A DNA stretch of 64,000 nt, from NCBI GenBank assembly GCA_038501195.1, contig JBBPUQ010000008.1:1778001-1842000 (forward strand), written 5' to 3'. Below are positions 48,379-60,896 of the stretch, one piece after another (position 1 is the stretch's first letter; each line of letters opens with the position of its first letter). The notes below the pieces were generated by a model, which saw only the letters and a list, made by a program, of their open reading frames with translations, made no database searches and was not told the origin of the DNA. The DNA is from Nemania diffusa. Lineage: Eukaryota; Ascomycota; Sordariomycetes; Xylariales; Xylariaceae. The translations under genes and the position numbers were made by a program.

Positions 48379-51300
48379 ATTTGAAAACGTATATTTATTT
48401 AATAAAATTTTTTTATTGCAATATATTTTAAATTTTTTTAAAAAAGCTGTTGAAATATATATTAATCGATTATTAATTAATTAGTTATTAATTAGTAATC
48501 AATTAACAATTAATAACTTATTAATTAATAATCGATTATTATAGTTTATATATTTTTTTAAATGTTGGTTTTTTTTTTTTATTTTTTTATTTTAAATTAA
48601 ACTTAATTTTTTTTTTTTTGTTAGCAACTTTAGCTTTTTTGTATTATTTTCTAATTTTGCTGTTTATACTTATTTTTTTTTTAATTTTAATTGTATTAAT
48701 AACATATTTTTTTTAAGATTTAAATTTATATTAGTAAATGTAGTATTTCGATGCAAATTATATTTAATTAACAATCGATTAATAATTAGTTATTAATTAA
48801 TTATTAATCGATTAATAATTAATACTGACTTTTTTAGTTGTTTTATTTTATATAGTCGTTTTATTAATATATTAAACGATTATATTAAACTAGAAATATT
48901 ATATTGCAAAAAGTTTTTTATTTTATTTGCAGCTAATAAAAAAAGTTGAAAACTATTATTGAACTTAATATCGCTAAAATTAGTTTGCAAACTTAATAAA
49001 TATGAAAACAATTTGCTGTTAATTTTTTGTTTTTTTAGTTTTATAATTAGTTACAATTAATAATTAATTAATAATCGATTAATAATCGATTAATAATAAA
49101 AATATAAAAAGTATTTACTATTTTTTATTATTGAATATTTAATTTTGTTAGCAAAAAATATAAGCTAATAAAAGTATAAAATATTATATTTTTAATAAAT
49201 AGCTGCTAAATTAAAGTTTTTTTTATTTAATAACTAATTATTAATTAATTTATAATTAATTATTAATTAATTAATAATTAATATATAAATAAAACTTACT
49301 TTTTAATATATTTTGTAATATATTAGTATTAACTTTTATATAAATAGCTTTTTTAATATTATATTTTAGCTGAGTTTGTTATTTAAAATAATTGTTTTTA
49401 ATTATTTCGGTTTATTTGTAAACAATTAAAATTTAATTTATAATAAATTGCAAAATATATTTTTTGTTTTATTTAGTTTTGTATATATTGAATATATTAA
49501 TCGCTTATAATTAATTAGCTATTAATTTTTAATTAATTAATAATTTAATATTAGCAATATATAAAACTTATTTATTTAATAATTATATAATTTTTAAAAC
49601 TTTTGTTTAGATTATATATATAATAATTTTATATATTAATTAAATGTAATATTTTATTTGCGATTTTAAATTTAAGTTTAAATAAATTAGTAATTAATTA
49701 ACAATTAATTAATAATCGATTAATAATTAAATAGCAATATATTTATTTTATTAATTAGCTTTTTGATTTTTTTTTAATAATAAACTAAATAAAATTAAAT
49801 TGTTTATTAAATGTACTAAAGCTATTTTTTGTAATAACTATTAATTTTATATAAGTAAATTTTTAATTTTATATATATTAATAAATAATCGATTTTTAAT
49901 TAATTAATAATTGATAACAATATATTTATTAACAGCTTTTAGTTTTAGTTGATTATAAAACTAATAAATTTATTTAATATATTAATAATATATTTTTAAA
50001 AAATAATATAATTTTATTTATTTTTAAAAATTTAAAAAATAGCTTAAAATATAAAAATATATATTTTTATTAATTTCGAGTTAATAATAATACAAATTAA
50101 TATAATATTTAATATTAGTTAGTAATCAATTAATAATTAATTAATAATTAATTGTTTATTTTGTTTAATATTTTTGTTATATATTGTTTAAATAATTTTA
50201 CGATTTTTTCGATTAATTAAATATTTATAATTTATATTGATTATATAAGTTTATAAAAATTGAAACAATTTAGTTTGTTTATTGTTAAAGCAAATAATTA
50301 TAAAATTTATAATATTTTAAAATATTTTTCGAATATACTATAATTAATTAGTAAATAATTTATAATTAATTATATATTAATTAATAATTGATTAATAATT
50401 AATTATTACTTATTTAGTTTAATTTATTATTTGTTTGTTTAAATATTTGTTATATTGTTATTATATTTAATTTAACTAAAAAATATAATATTTAATACTT
50501 TTATATTAAATATTAAATTGTATTGCTATTAATAAGTAATAAATAAAAAAATATAAGCTTTTTATTTATGTTTTGATTTTTTAACTAAATATATATAATA
50601 AAATTTTTTAAAAATATTGTTATTTAATTAACAATTAATTAATAATTGATTAATAATCAATTAAAAATCGATCAAAAATTAATATTTATTATATTGCAAC
50701 TTAGAATTATTAATTTTTATAATTAGTTCTGTAATTTTAATTTTTAAACTATTAACTAGTTTATTTAAAAGTAGTAGCAAGTATATATAATATTTATAGC
50801 TAATATATAATATATAAAGATTTAATTTTAAATCTAATAAAATAAAAATATTTTATTTTATATTGTAATATAGCTAAATTATATTTTTATAGTTTTAAAA
50901 ATATATATATATTATAGTAATTAATTAATAATTAATTTTTAATTAAATATTAATTAATTAAAAATTAAATATTAACAATATTTAGTTTAATGTTTGATAT
51001 TTTGTACTATATAACAACAAAATATTCTATATATTAATTTTTTTTTAGCTAATATATTTTGCAATAAATTAATTACAATATTATAATATTGTAAAATATT
51101 AGTATAAAAATAGCAAATATTATTTTTTTTATATAAAAAAAGCAATAAGTAAATATATTAAAATAAATATTAAAATATTATTAAAATTGTTTATAATAAT
51201 TAATTAGCTATTAATTACTAATTAAATATTAATTAAATATAGTTATAATATAATTTTTACTTTTAATTTTTTAATAATTTTAAATCGATAGTTTATTATA

Positions 51301-52381
51301 TATAGTTTGCAAAGTTTACTTTTTTTTATTACATTTATATTTTTATACAACTATTTATATTAATTAATTAATAATTATATAATAATTAATTAATAATTAA
51401 TTAATAATTAAATAATAATATTTATATTAAAGCTTTTATATATTTTTGTTAATTAATTTGCTGTTTTATTTTAATTTGTGCTTTTTTTAATTAATTTTAA
51501 ATCGATTTTAATATTTTAATATATTTTATATTTTAAATTTTAAAATTAATATATTTGTATATTTTTACTTTTATATAGTTAATTATTACTTGATTATATT
51601 AAATATTATTAAAAAACAAAGCTGTAATTTTTTTTTAAAAAATTGTTATTAATTTGCAATATTATATTTAAATAAAAATTAATTAACAATTAATTATAAA
51701 TCAAACAGCAATCGATTAATAATCGATTTATATATTAAATTAAAAAACTTTACTATTTGTTTTTTCGTTTTTTTTTGTACTAATATAATATAGCATATTT
51801 TAATTTTACTAATAATCGAATAATTAAAAAAACTTAAAACTTAAATAAATATTTTAGCAGCAATATATCGATTTGTTTATTTGTTAAATTTTAACAAAAT
51901 TAATATTAATTTTAAATTATTTAATTAAAAAAATTTAACTAATTTTACTAGTTTTTAATAATTAATTAATAATTAATTTTTAATCGATTATTTATTAATT
52001 ATTTATTAATTACTACTAAATTATTATTATTGCTAAGTTATAATTTGTTTAGCTTTATTAATTTAACAATTACAGTATTAACTTTTTACTGTTAATTTAT
52101 ATTATTTAAAAATATATTATTGATTTATTTATTAGTTATTAGTAAAGTTGCTATTATTGCTTTATTAAATAATATATAATCAAACAATAATTAATTAATA
52201 ATTGATTAGCGAATATATATTTTTTTCAAAAAATGTTGTAATAAAAGAAGTTGCAATTATTTTGCAATTTTTCAAAAAGTTGTTCATTTCACTAAAATTG
52301 AGCCGACCAGTACTAGCGATTTAGCGCTGCCGATCGCATCCACTTATTCTACCCGATTAGGGATGTGGTGTGGTGATCAAG

Positions 52382-52402
52382 GGGGGGTACTGGTCAGGTT
52401 GT
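52382..52402 (-). repeat. Right terminal inverted repeat of the AT-rich block
   Basis: Inverse partner of 42965-42985; reads GGGGGGTACTGGTC on the + strand at 52382-52395. A direct copy of CCGACCAGTA lies inside it at 52303-52312. Confidence 0.75.
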
Positions 52403-55400
52403 GTGGGTACACTACATATACGTATATGCGTAGTGAGTGAAGTGTACAAATTTCCCACTTACGACCCTAAGTACCAGTGACCTACCCTACCCCAGATCTA
52501 GCCTGCTGCGCCCGGTACCTATTCCTCACCAGCTCCGATGACGCTAATATTGCTCATCAAAAGAGAGGGGGAGGCAGAAAGGCGGTGTATTTTGCCAGTC
52601 GGTTTACTGAAATACTGCACTTCTCCCTCGTGCAGGCAAAGGTCGCCAAGGATGGCTACTCACTTCCGGAACAACGCCATTTTCCCGGTCAATGCCGGCT
52701 GAGAACCCGGTGCTAGCTTGCCCCTCATACCATACGTCTCTCGCCTCTACATATCATACTGCGTCAGACTCCCTACTGTAAACGAATCTATAACGGAATG
52801 GAAATTCGAGGAAAACGCGGTATAGGCTTCCGCGAGGCATACAGTGAGTCATGGAGCAATTCTTCCTCTCGTTTTCCTTGTACTTACCTACTCCAGGCTC
52901 AGCGAAAAGCCATGCCACCCGCCCATGTGATATGTTGAATATGTGAGCATTGGATATTGGTTATCAGAGTTTATTAATATATAGGAAACTTGTTTGATAT
53001 TAAGCTATTACTCTACCTAGATGAATAAAGAAACAAATCTGTCAATAGTGAACCACCTCTATGTAGATACGTAAAGTCTATGCTTATGACGGTCGGCACA
53101 TCATATCAATATCGAAACATAAACCAATGCTGAGTGCTGCTTATTTTGGATATTATAATTTGAATAATATGTCATCGGAGCACATCATCCATGTGTCTAG
53201 ATTGTTCTTTTTCAGTTCCCTACCTTAGGTGGGCAGACTTCAGCTACTCAACTGCACCTAAGCCTCCTATATCGCCAATTATATTGATATAAAGACTAAT
53301 TATACGATAAAGATTACCTCGGAGTAAGCTGTAATAACCTTGAATTCAGTTATTACACCAGTTCCGAGCTCATGTTGCCAATTTGTTCGGTTTATGTTCA
53401 TACGCTACGATGTACAAGATCTCGTGACTTCATACTCTAAACAACTCACGTTTATAACAAATAACTTAAATGGTCGCGGGCACATATAATACCGTTGAGG
53501 TTACCATAGTCCTTTATATTCAAATACCTACTGATGTTTAGCTTAAAGAATGAGTACTTTATAAGTACTATACACAAACAGATCTTATATATTGAATATT
53601 CTGCACCATATACTCCTACTCTCTTTGTTCAGTATTAAAATAGTTACCCAAAGTATAATCAACTATATGAGCGATGTTAGGTGTATCAGCCACCTATGTG
53701 CTGCGTAGTCATCCTATATCACGTAAACGTCACGCCGTTAATATGTGATGTTTTAATAATGAGTGTTATATAGGTTCCGCGACATCCCTGCAGCAATCCT
53801 CTTAAAGTGACATGTGTAAGGAGTAATTGAATATCTGATTTATTGCCCATATAAAGGTGAGAGTATTTATTTTCTTACGCATATAAAAGTAAGAGTATAT
53901 GTTCAATACAAGGGCCTTTTACTCGTGCAGATGTTGCACTATTGACGGAAAAACTGAATCCGCCGTGGATCTGATATTTACTACCATTATTCCTCCACTT
54001 GTCAAGGATGGCTTTTGCCTCATCTCTGTATCTTATCCTAACCTGAACTAGACTACTCGGTGATGCTGAACTTGTGTCACGGTCTCATAACCTCCGCTGT
54101 CTATAGTCACACTAAATCAAAGCAAAGGAGGCAATTTGTATATAGATTAGCTAATAGTAACAGTAGGAGTTAAATTTTCCCGTGCGATGACAAATACTTA
54201 GGATATAGCTATAATCCCTTAATTATAATACTAGTGACTAAAGAAATGGTTCTATATGACATAGTAGATTGTATAGGTATCAATTTTGTCACGGAATAGA
54301 ACTACAATAGTATACTAACAATATATACCATAATATTGCCAAAAGTAGAGCGTTTACAAGGTGGAAACTTTGATCGCTTGCAGCTATTACACTTACCGCT
54401 GTAAATATCATGGTTAGCTTGAAGTGATATGTAGAAACCTGGAGAAGGCTAGCTAAGGCTAATGGAACAGTTACATGGAAACTTGAAATAGAAACGATAG
54501 CCCTATGAACGAGAGATCCCCTAGTCAAGGCCTAGACCGCAGAAAAGAGAAACTTCTATTCGGGCCCCGCAGTCAGACTTAGCAGCGCTTTGCTATAAGA
54601 CTAATCTTTAGGCTAGGAGTAGTCTATATTTGATCGAATAATGGCTCCCGATAATAATTCAACCCGAGATTTTGAACAAAAACGATAGTATAACCTCGGC
54701 CCCCGTCCATTAGGATGGACTAGCCAGCACGGAAGTAGAGTTTATAGAATTCGTAATAAGATATGGTAGTTTATGCTATGAGTCTCTGGTTTACGACTTG
54801 TCATTACTTAATACTCCAAACGCACACAAACAAGCTTGGAAGAGATATATGACGCAACTCTATTGATTCGTCAGGTTAAGGAGGAGGGGAGGTTATTATA
54901 ATCGATTATAACGACTGAAGGCTCACTCTTACGGGTAAGTAGGAGGTCTAATGTACTGTTGTGGATAGAGTCTCTAACTAAATGATACGATAGTAACAAA
55001 AGATCTTATGTCTAGATCCAATTCTACACTAGCTATAGACCACCAAAACCAGACGGTGCTCAAGAGATTTGGATCGTCTGATAAGAGTAAAGTCAAAAAG
55101 GAACTAAACATGCCACCACTGCAGATACCGAGTGTCTCACGACATTAGATGGTAAATTTCGGTCATCTTGTTTTTAATATAGCTATCTAGAGGATTGGGT
55201 ATTACAGAACAAAACTGCAACACTATATTACCATAAAAAAGTTCAAAGTAGAGCGTTGTCAAGGTTGTGGCATTGATCGCTTGCAGTTGCTTACAGCTGG
55301 GACCGTGACATCGAGGAATTCAAGAGTTCTTGTTGGCCCGAAGTTAACAGCTAGTTCACCCCCAAAAGAACTTAATTCAAATCCAAATAGTCGCTACAAT

Positions 55401-57596
55401 AGCTAGCCGTGTTTTTGGCGTTGAGTAGTTCATATAATACCTCGTCGTAACCTGTTTTTTCCTGCGTCATGGTCAATAAAATGCGAGAGAAACTCGCCAA
55501 GCAGCAACAACCCCAGCTGAGGTTCCCTTCGGATCTTCAAGTCTCCGGCTTGTCAGATAATTATAGCTAAGGCAATGTTACACGATCGAGAATGAACCGG
55601 GCGTGCATACGCAGCGCTAATACGATCTTGCATCGAACCTAAAAACCAGTGGGTCTGCGATTGTTTTTTCTCTTAAGAGGACGAGAGAGGGCCCTTGTTC
55701 CTGCTGCCTATCGTGTAATCTCTCCTCTTATGGAAGGGTGCATATATCCAAGAATCCAGATTCGGCATCTCGACAACGACCCTGGGAGAATCGTTCGGTC
55801 TGCCCAACCGAGGAACCGCTCAGTGTGACCCAAGAATCCCACGCAGAAACACAGCCCGGACGTGTCCTACGCCACAGGGTATGTTGGTGACATTTGCTCA
55901 GAATCCTGCATTTGTAATTTCACAAGACCCCGAAGAAGATGTGATTAGACATGCCTTACAAAAGCAAGGGTGCGTAATCACGACGAACTTGATAGCCCAC
56001 TCGCCGTAGGAAAAGCGCCGGATCCTGCCATATGCGCAGTCACGAATTGGGAGTGGCCCTGACGACTCGATATTGCTCTGCTCTCCTCAGGTCTCCTGTT
56101 TTCGGCGACGAAACACGGGAGGATCTCACGGCAAGGGAAGGTTACATTTCGTTGCCGTCTGATCACTCGGTAAGATCCCTAGTCTCTTCAGTGACCGTCG
56201 CCCAAAAGCGCGAGGTGCAGCATGTCACATGCTCTAATGCCAGATCAATACCCCAAGTGAGCTGGATTGTTGGCTCTGCGCTGCATAGAGCTTAGGCAGT
56301 ACATACGCTGCGCACGGCTCGAACGCAAGATTGCGAGCTTTTTTGTTGTCTGCAGTATGTAGGTACTGCAGTATAGTAGTATACTTGTAGACATGCGTAG
56401 TAATAAGAGTAATAAGAGGTAGGTATATCAGCAGGTAGGTAGGTGGGTGATATAGGTTATATGTCAAAAGGCCTTCCTTAAGCTGCGCGATCCTTGCACT
56501 TACATATGTATACTCGAGTCGCTCGAACACGCTATTTCGGTAAACGCGCAGGCATCGGTACCAAGCAGCGGCTTTCTCCGGAAACAGCGGAGTTGGAGGC
56601 TTTGACAGCCGAACCAGCGATGTCAATATCTTGATTCGGCAAGAAAAAATGCATCTCGCATCGTGCCCGCAGTGAACGTTTCATTCTTATAGTCATGGTA
56701 CTGGGTTTTATATGCGCGTTTTCCCCGCGCCGTCTCCTCACGCCAGCACCAAAAGTACCCTCTTTACCCCATACCCCATCTTCCCTCGCGCGCGCGCATC
56801 GTCTGAACCAGCTCCGGATCCAGCAGATGTTCATGGGTGGTACAACGGTCGCAGCTTACGGCCCGGCGCCGTTTGCTCACCGTGCACGCAAGCGCCTAGT
56901 CTAGCTAGTCTAGAGGGACGAGTGCCATGCGATCATCCGAAGGGCCTGGATCTGTACGACATCTGGCGTGTGGAGGGTAGCATACGTCCTAAACTGGCGC
57001 ATCTAGCGCACACAGGTAGCTACTTTTGGAATTGAAGGGTGGGCGCGAAGCCGGTGAGGGAGGTGATTAAAGGACCCGATGCTCCCACCGATCCCGGTCC
57101 ATATGTGAAGACGTCTATTGGGTTGGTTGGATACACCACTCTGTCCAAGACGAGCTCTCGTTTCTCCCCTTCTCTGAACCCCAGGCCTTAAAGGTGTATT
57201 CTATATCAGCTAGCAATGCCTAGACGTCTGTTCCCGTGTCTGGCGTGTCTCTGGCGTGTCTAGAATGATCTATGCGCAGTGAACAACAACCCCAAAAATG
57301 GATCTCGCAATATCCGAGCGAAGAACCGCCACAGTAGCTATGGCTGCCACCCCCTTCCCAGGCGAGCAGACCAGTCTCATTTCGGCGGCTCGCGCAGCTT
57401 CACGTACTTCGCTGTCAGGGGAGCAACGAGTCAGCAACTAGCCGCGCATAGAGCGAACGATTGGCCCGTTCCGAGTGGGTGTCGGGACTCGGGAGGGGGT
57501 TACGTAGGGTGGTCATGACATATCTACTATACTACAAGATGGGAGGAGGAGGAGGAGGAGGAGGGGGGGGAGAGGAGAAAGGGAGAGACAAAAGTG
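52403..57596. other. Gene-poor region right of the AT-rich block
   Basis: No gene recognised over 5.2 kb. Two diverged copies of a roughly 100-base sequence, 54291-54411 and 55204-55300, share GTAGAGCGTT and TTGATCGCTTGCAG; many of their differences are transitions. A short frame near 55880-56010 (about 42 codons, TTTGCTCAG onward) could be an exon remnant but has no recognisable family. Confidence 0.5.
57541..57592. repeat. GGA-rich purine tract
   Basis: GGAGGAGGAGG repeats and a run of eight or more G on the + strand, ending 5 bases from the stop codon of the minus-strand thioesterase gene; it would be a CCT-rich stretch in that gene's 3' UTR. Confidence 0.75.
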
Positions 57597-58115
57597 TTAC
57601 CGAATCGGGAAGTGCCCAACTCGATGGAGAAACGTACTGTGCGTGCCGCTCGCGACGACGGGGCCAGCCACCCCGTCGACGACCTTGGAGATGCAGATGC
57701 GCGTGAAGGCGAGGGAGCCGCCCACCTTCTCGGCGGTCCCCTCGATCTCGATCTCGTCGCCCTCGCGGGCCGACGACAGGTAGCGCACGTGGATGTCGAC
57801 GGACACGCCCGTCTTCGCCCTCAGGTCCCAGGTGGCGATGGCCATGCCCCCCATCCAGTCGGTGATGGCCGCCGACACGGCGCCGTGGATGCCGCCCCCG
57901 GAGTTGAGGTGGTTCCGCGTGAGCGTCAGCCGCGCCTTGACGGTGCCCTTGGTCGCGAACACGATCCTCACGTCGGCGAGCAGGAAGTTGTAGATGGCCG
58001 AGTTGGGCAGCATAGTGCGCACGAGGTGCTCGATGTGTGACTTGATCGCCTCGTCGCCATGGCCGCTTTGGCCATTTTGGCTGTTCTGGCTGATCGCCTC
58101 TGTGCTGTCGCTCAT
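57597..58115 (-). CDS. Hotdog-fold acyl-CoA thioesterase (PaaI/ACOT13-like)
   Basis: Probably hydrolyses an acyl-CoA thioester; the exact substrate is unknown. Single exon, 172 aa, the usual length for the ACOT13/PaaI group. The first 25 residues are Ser/Gln/Asn-rich and hydrophilic. The hotdog helix is visible at 69-90 (HLNSGGGIHGAVSAAITDWM), with the N/H-x-x-G-x-x-H-G pattern; the common second glycine of HGG is alanine here. Beta-strand segments TGVSVDIHVRYLSSAREGDE and EIEIEGTAEKVGGSLAFTRI and a final VVASGTHSTF strand complete the fold. Markedly GC-rich compared with the flanks. It diverges from the FAX-like gene. Confidence 0.88.
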   Translation of the reverse strand: MSDSTEAISQNSQNGQSGHGDEAIKSHIEHLVRTMLPNSAIYNFLLADVRIVFATKGTVKARLTLTRNHLNSGGGIHGAVSAAITDWMGGMAIATWDLRAKTGVSVDIHVRYLSSAREGDEIEIEGTAEKVGGSLAFTRICISKVVDGVAGPVVASGTHSTFLHRVGHFPIR

Positions 58116-59367
58116 TATTGTGGGTTTGCGAGCAAGATTTTACGTGACTACGAGGCAAATGTCACCGTAGGAATTGCTCCGGCCTGTCTAATTGGCGGTT
58201 GCGTGCGATTTCGGCTGTGAGGCAGTTTCGAGGCCGGGAATTGACAGCGGTGATAAAACTGCAAAGCCACAGACATAAATCTCCGACCGGACTGCCTACC
58301 GTACCTAAAAACTCCACTGCGTTTTTTGTCACCGCTCACTCTATCTATAGTAAGGTTATTCTGTACTGTACACTCACTACATCTAGATACCTACTACTAG
58401 ATACTAAATATTTGCACTAAATTTATAATATCGGATATTACATCAAACGATAAATATTCGGTGTTGCTAGCTATTTGTTTTAATCTTGTTGATTGAAGAA
58501 TACGAATGAAATATCCATGATATTATACTATATTCATAGCGGCCATGATCGTGCTACCATTCTTTACTGAGAGTTCTGCTTGTTACCGGGTAGTTAGTGG
58601 CCTGGGGTACCTATTTAGTAGGCGAGGTTAATACGTAGTAGTAGCCTACCTAAGGCACCTACTGTTCAGTAGCATCACCGCATACTACTAGGTATAGACT
58701 CCTACCCTGGGCACTTACTTCTAAGAATCTATGCATTAGACTGTCTAACTCAGGCCCAAAGTATAAATCCACGTTGATGCACATCTTGAACCAAACAGCA
58801 TACGCATACAAGCTTCAATGCCAACACATTAAAATAAGTAGCAATAACAATCTGGGTGGGCTTGGCTCATACCCTCGGCCGACGTCTCGAGAAGTCCGAA
58901 GGAACGGGATCCCTCCCCACATTGTCTTATACGCCCCTATTAGACTCGAATCCAGTCATCCGGCATAGGCATAGTCTATCCTGCCTGGTGGAGGGATCAT
59001 GGATGATGGGGATCGATGAAGCTGAAAGCTTCGCACTGAATTTTGTAGTCCGAAGTCCTATCGACGACGTATCTAACTGGTGAGCGAGCGACGCAGGGCG
59101 CGACGCATAGTTTTTGGAACCGAAGAACGTTGCGGAAAGATTCAATCTAGATCACTATATATGTATATCGAACCGCCGCTGGTTTTTATGATTGTTGAAC
59201 GATAGATGAACATGCACACGAATGAAGCAATTCTTGATTATCACCACTGTTGAGATTAGCATATTATTCACTACGTTGAATCAAACAGTAACGAATCAAG
59301 ACAGAAGACCCAATTAACCCGCAACCGCAGACCCCAGAAACCCATCTCATCCCCAGTCCCAGCAACC
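58116..59367. promoter_or_regulatory. Divergent intergenic region of thioesterase and FAX-like genes
   Basis: 1.25 kb holding both promoters. AT-rich with TACC/TAGG motifs near 58605-58700; TATATATGTATAT at 59155-59167 is a TATA-like stretch about 200 bases before the FAX-like ATG. No supported ORF. Confidence 0.45.
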
Positions 59368-60316
59368 ATGTCGACGCCGTCCGCCATCACCGTGTTCCGC
59401 GGCTTCAAGGGCGCGGGCGCCTTCGTCTGGTCGCCCTACGTGACCAAACTCGAGGCGCGCCTGCGCTTCGGCGGCCTGTCCTACGCCGTCGACTCGGGCT
59501 CGCCGCGCAGCGGCCCCAAGGGCAAGATCCCGTACATCGAGATCGCCCGCCCCGGCGCCGCCGCCGGAACCCCCGAGCTCCTCGGCGACTCGAGCCTCAT
59601 CGCCGCCGCGCTCTGCGCCCGCGGCGAGCTCGCCGACCTCAACGCGCGCCTGTCCAAGACGGAGCGCGCGCACGACCTCGCTCTGAGAGCGCTGCTCGAG
59701 GACAAGCTATCTTTCTACCACGTAAGTTCGCCCATTCCAGCATATGTATCCGCGCTGGACTTGTGTTGCTAACGGGATGGCAGGGATGGGAGCGCTGGAC
59801 GAAGAACTACTACACGATGCGCGACCACGTCCTCTGGCCCGTCCCCTGGCCCGTCCGCGTCGTCATCGGGTCCCTGATCTACCGCAACACCGTGGCCACG
59901 CTGCACGGGCAGGGCACCGGGCGCTTTAGCGGCGAGGAGATCGCGCTGTTCCGGCGCGAGATCTGGGAGAGCTTCGCGGACCTGGCCCTCGAGTCGCAGA
60001 CCAAGGCCCGCCCCGCCGCCGCGGGCGAGCCGTTCTGGGTCCTCGGCGGCCCCGAGCCGACCGAGGTCGACGCCGCGCTCTTCGGATTTATCGTTTCGAC
60101 TTTGCTATGCACCGCGTAGGTCCCCCTTCCCTCGCTGCCCCTGTCTGCTCTTTGACGGGGTGGGATGAAATCATGTGATGGTGGGAAAGAAGATGCTGAC
60201 ATGTTTGAAGCGGTCCCGATTCACAGGCCGACGTGAAGAGCTTCCCAGTGTTACTGGAGTATGCGCGTCGGATCCAAGAGAAATATTTTCCTGATTATGA
60301 GGCACTACCAGCGTGA
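59368..60316 (+). CDS. Failed-axon-connections/metaxin-like GST-fold protein
   Basis: Member of the family with a thioredoxin-like N-terminal and a GST-like C-terminal domain (FAX, metaxin, Tom37 group); role in fungi not settled. Exons 59368-59721, 59784-60115 and 60211-60316 (donors GTAAGT and GTAGGT; last acceptor TTGAAG) give 263 aa. N-terminal domain: VFRGFKGAGAFVWSPYVTKL, EARLRFGGLSYAVDSGSPRS, GPKGKIPYIEI (KGKIPYIE is the family hallmark) and LLGDSSLIAAAL. C-terminal domain: GWERWTKNYYTMRDHVLWPV, YRNTVATLHGQGTGRFSGEE, GEPFWVLGGPEPTEVDAALF and the spliced end AGPDSQADVKSFPVLLEYAR. No membrane anchor is visible, so a soluble FAX-type protein is likelier than a metaxin. Confidence 0.86.
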
Positions 60317-60896
60317 GGAGGGATAAATAGGTCGGTCTAGTTTGAAGTTGGGTAGCGGTAATAGACGGGTGAGTAGTCTCGTAGCAAATACTACGAGCTG
60401 AATGGGCTCAATGTTGTCACTTTGCTGGTTAGGCTTGGATAATTGAAATAAGCTTGCAATAGCAAAATGTAAAGCTAGCTGTAGGTTCACGGATACTCCT
60501 ATGGTAGAGAACACAAGGAGTCGCGCGGAGCGCAGAAAGGAGAACCCGAAAATGGCTGAGTTAACACTTTATTTTTCTACCGGAACATGTATATCGTCCT
60601 ACAATATCAATTGACTACCAATCATCCCACGGTGCTCCTACTGCGCTATGTCCTACCTAAGGGATAGACGCTCTGAAGAGGAACCAACTCTTCTCGTGGG
60701 CCCGAATATTGTTTTCGGATTATAGAGATAAACCTAACAAATGCCATTCATAACCTATTCCGTTCCAGGCCATTGCTCTCTTGGTTGTCTTCGTAAAAAC
60801 TTGGTGAACCAGTTGTTTGCAGTTGTTTCTAAATACCGTCCGTTTACTAATAGTTGAGAGAATGTTACTAGCTGCTTCTATCTTCGATCAACTACA
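60317..60896. other. 3' intergenic region between convergent genes
   Basis: Between the stop codons of the FAX-like and BLM10 genes; should carry both terminators. No supported ORF. Confidence 0.5.

Larger units (their letters stand above)
42965..52402. mobile_element. AT-rich block bounded by terminal inverted repeats, putative non-autonomous or plasmid-like element
   Basis: Between about 43.06 and 52.29 kb the sequence is almost only A and T (single 60-base lines near 46.4 kb have no G or C at all). The change is abrupt at both edges. Just outside the AT-rich interior, in normal-composition DNA, lie inverted copies of a 21-bp sequence differing at two positions (42965-42985 and 52382-52402), sharing GACCAGTACCCCCC. 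No ORF in the block deserves annotation, so any mobility would need outside enzymes. No target-site duplication was seen. A chromosomal maintenance locus (centromere-like) or captured organellar or plasmid DNA remain alternatives. The mobile-element label is an inference. Confidence 0.5.
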
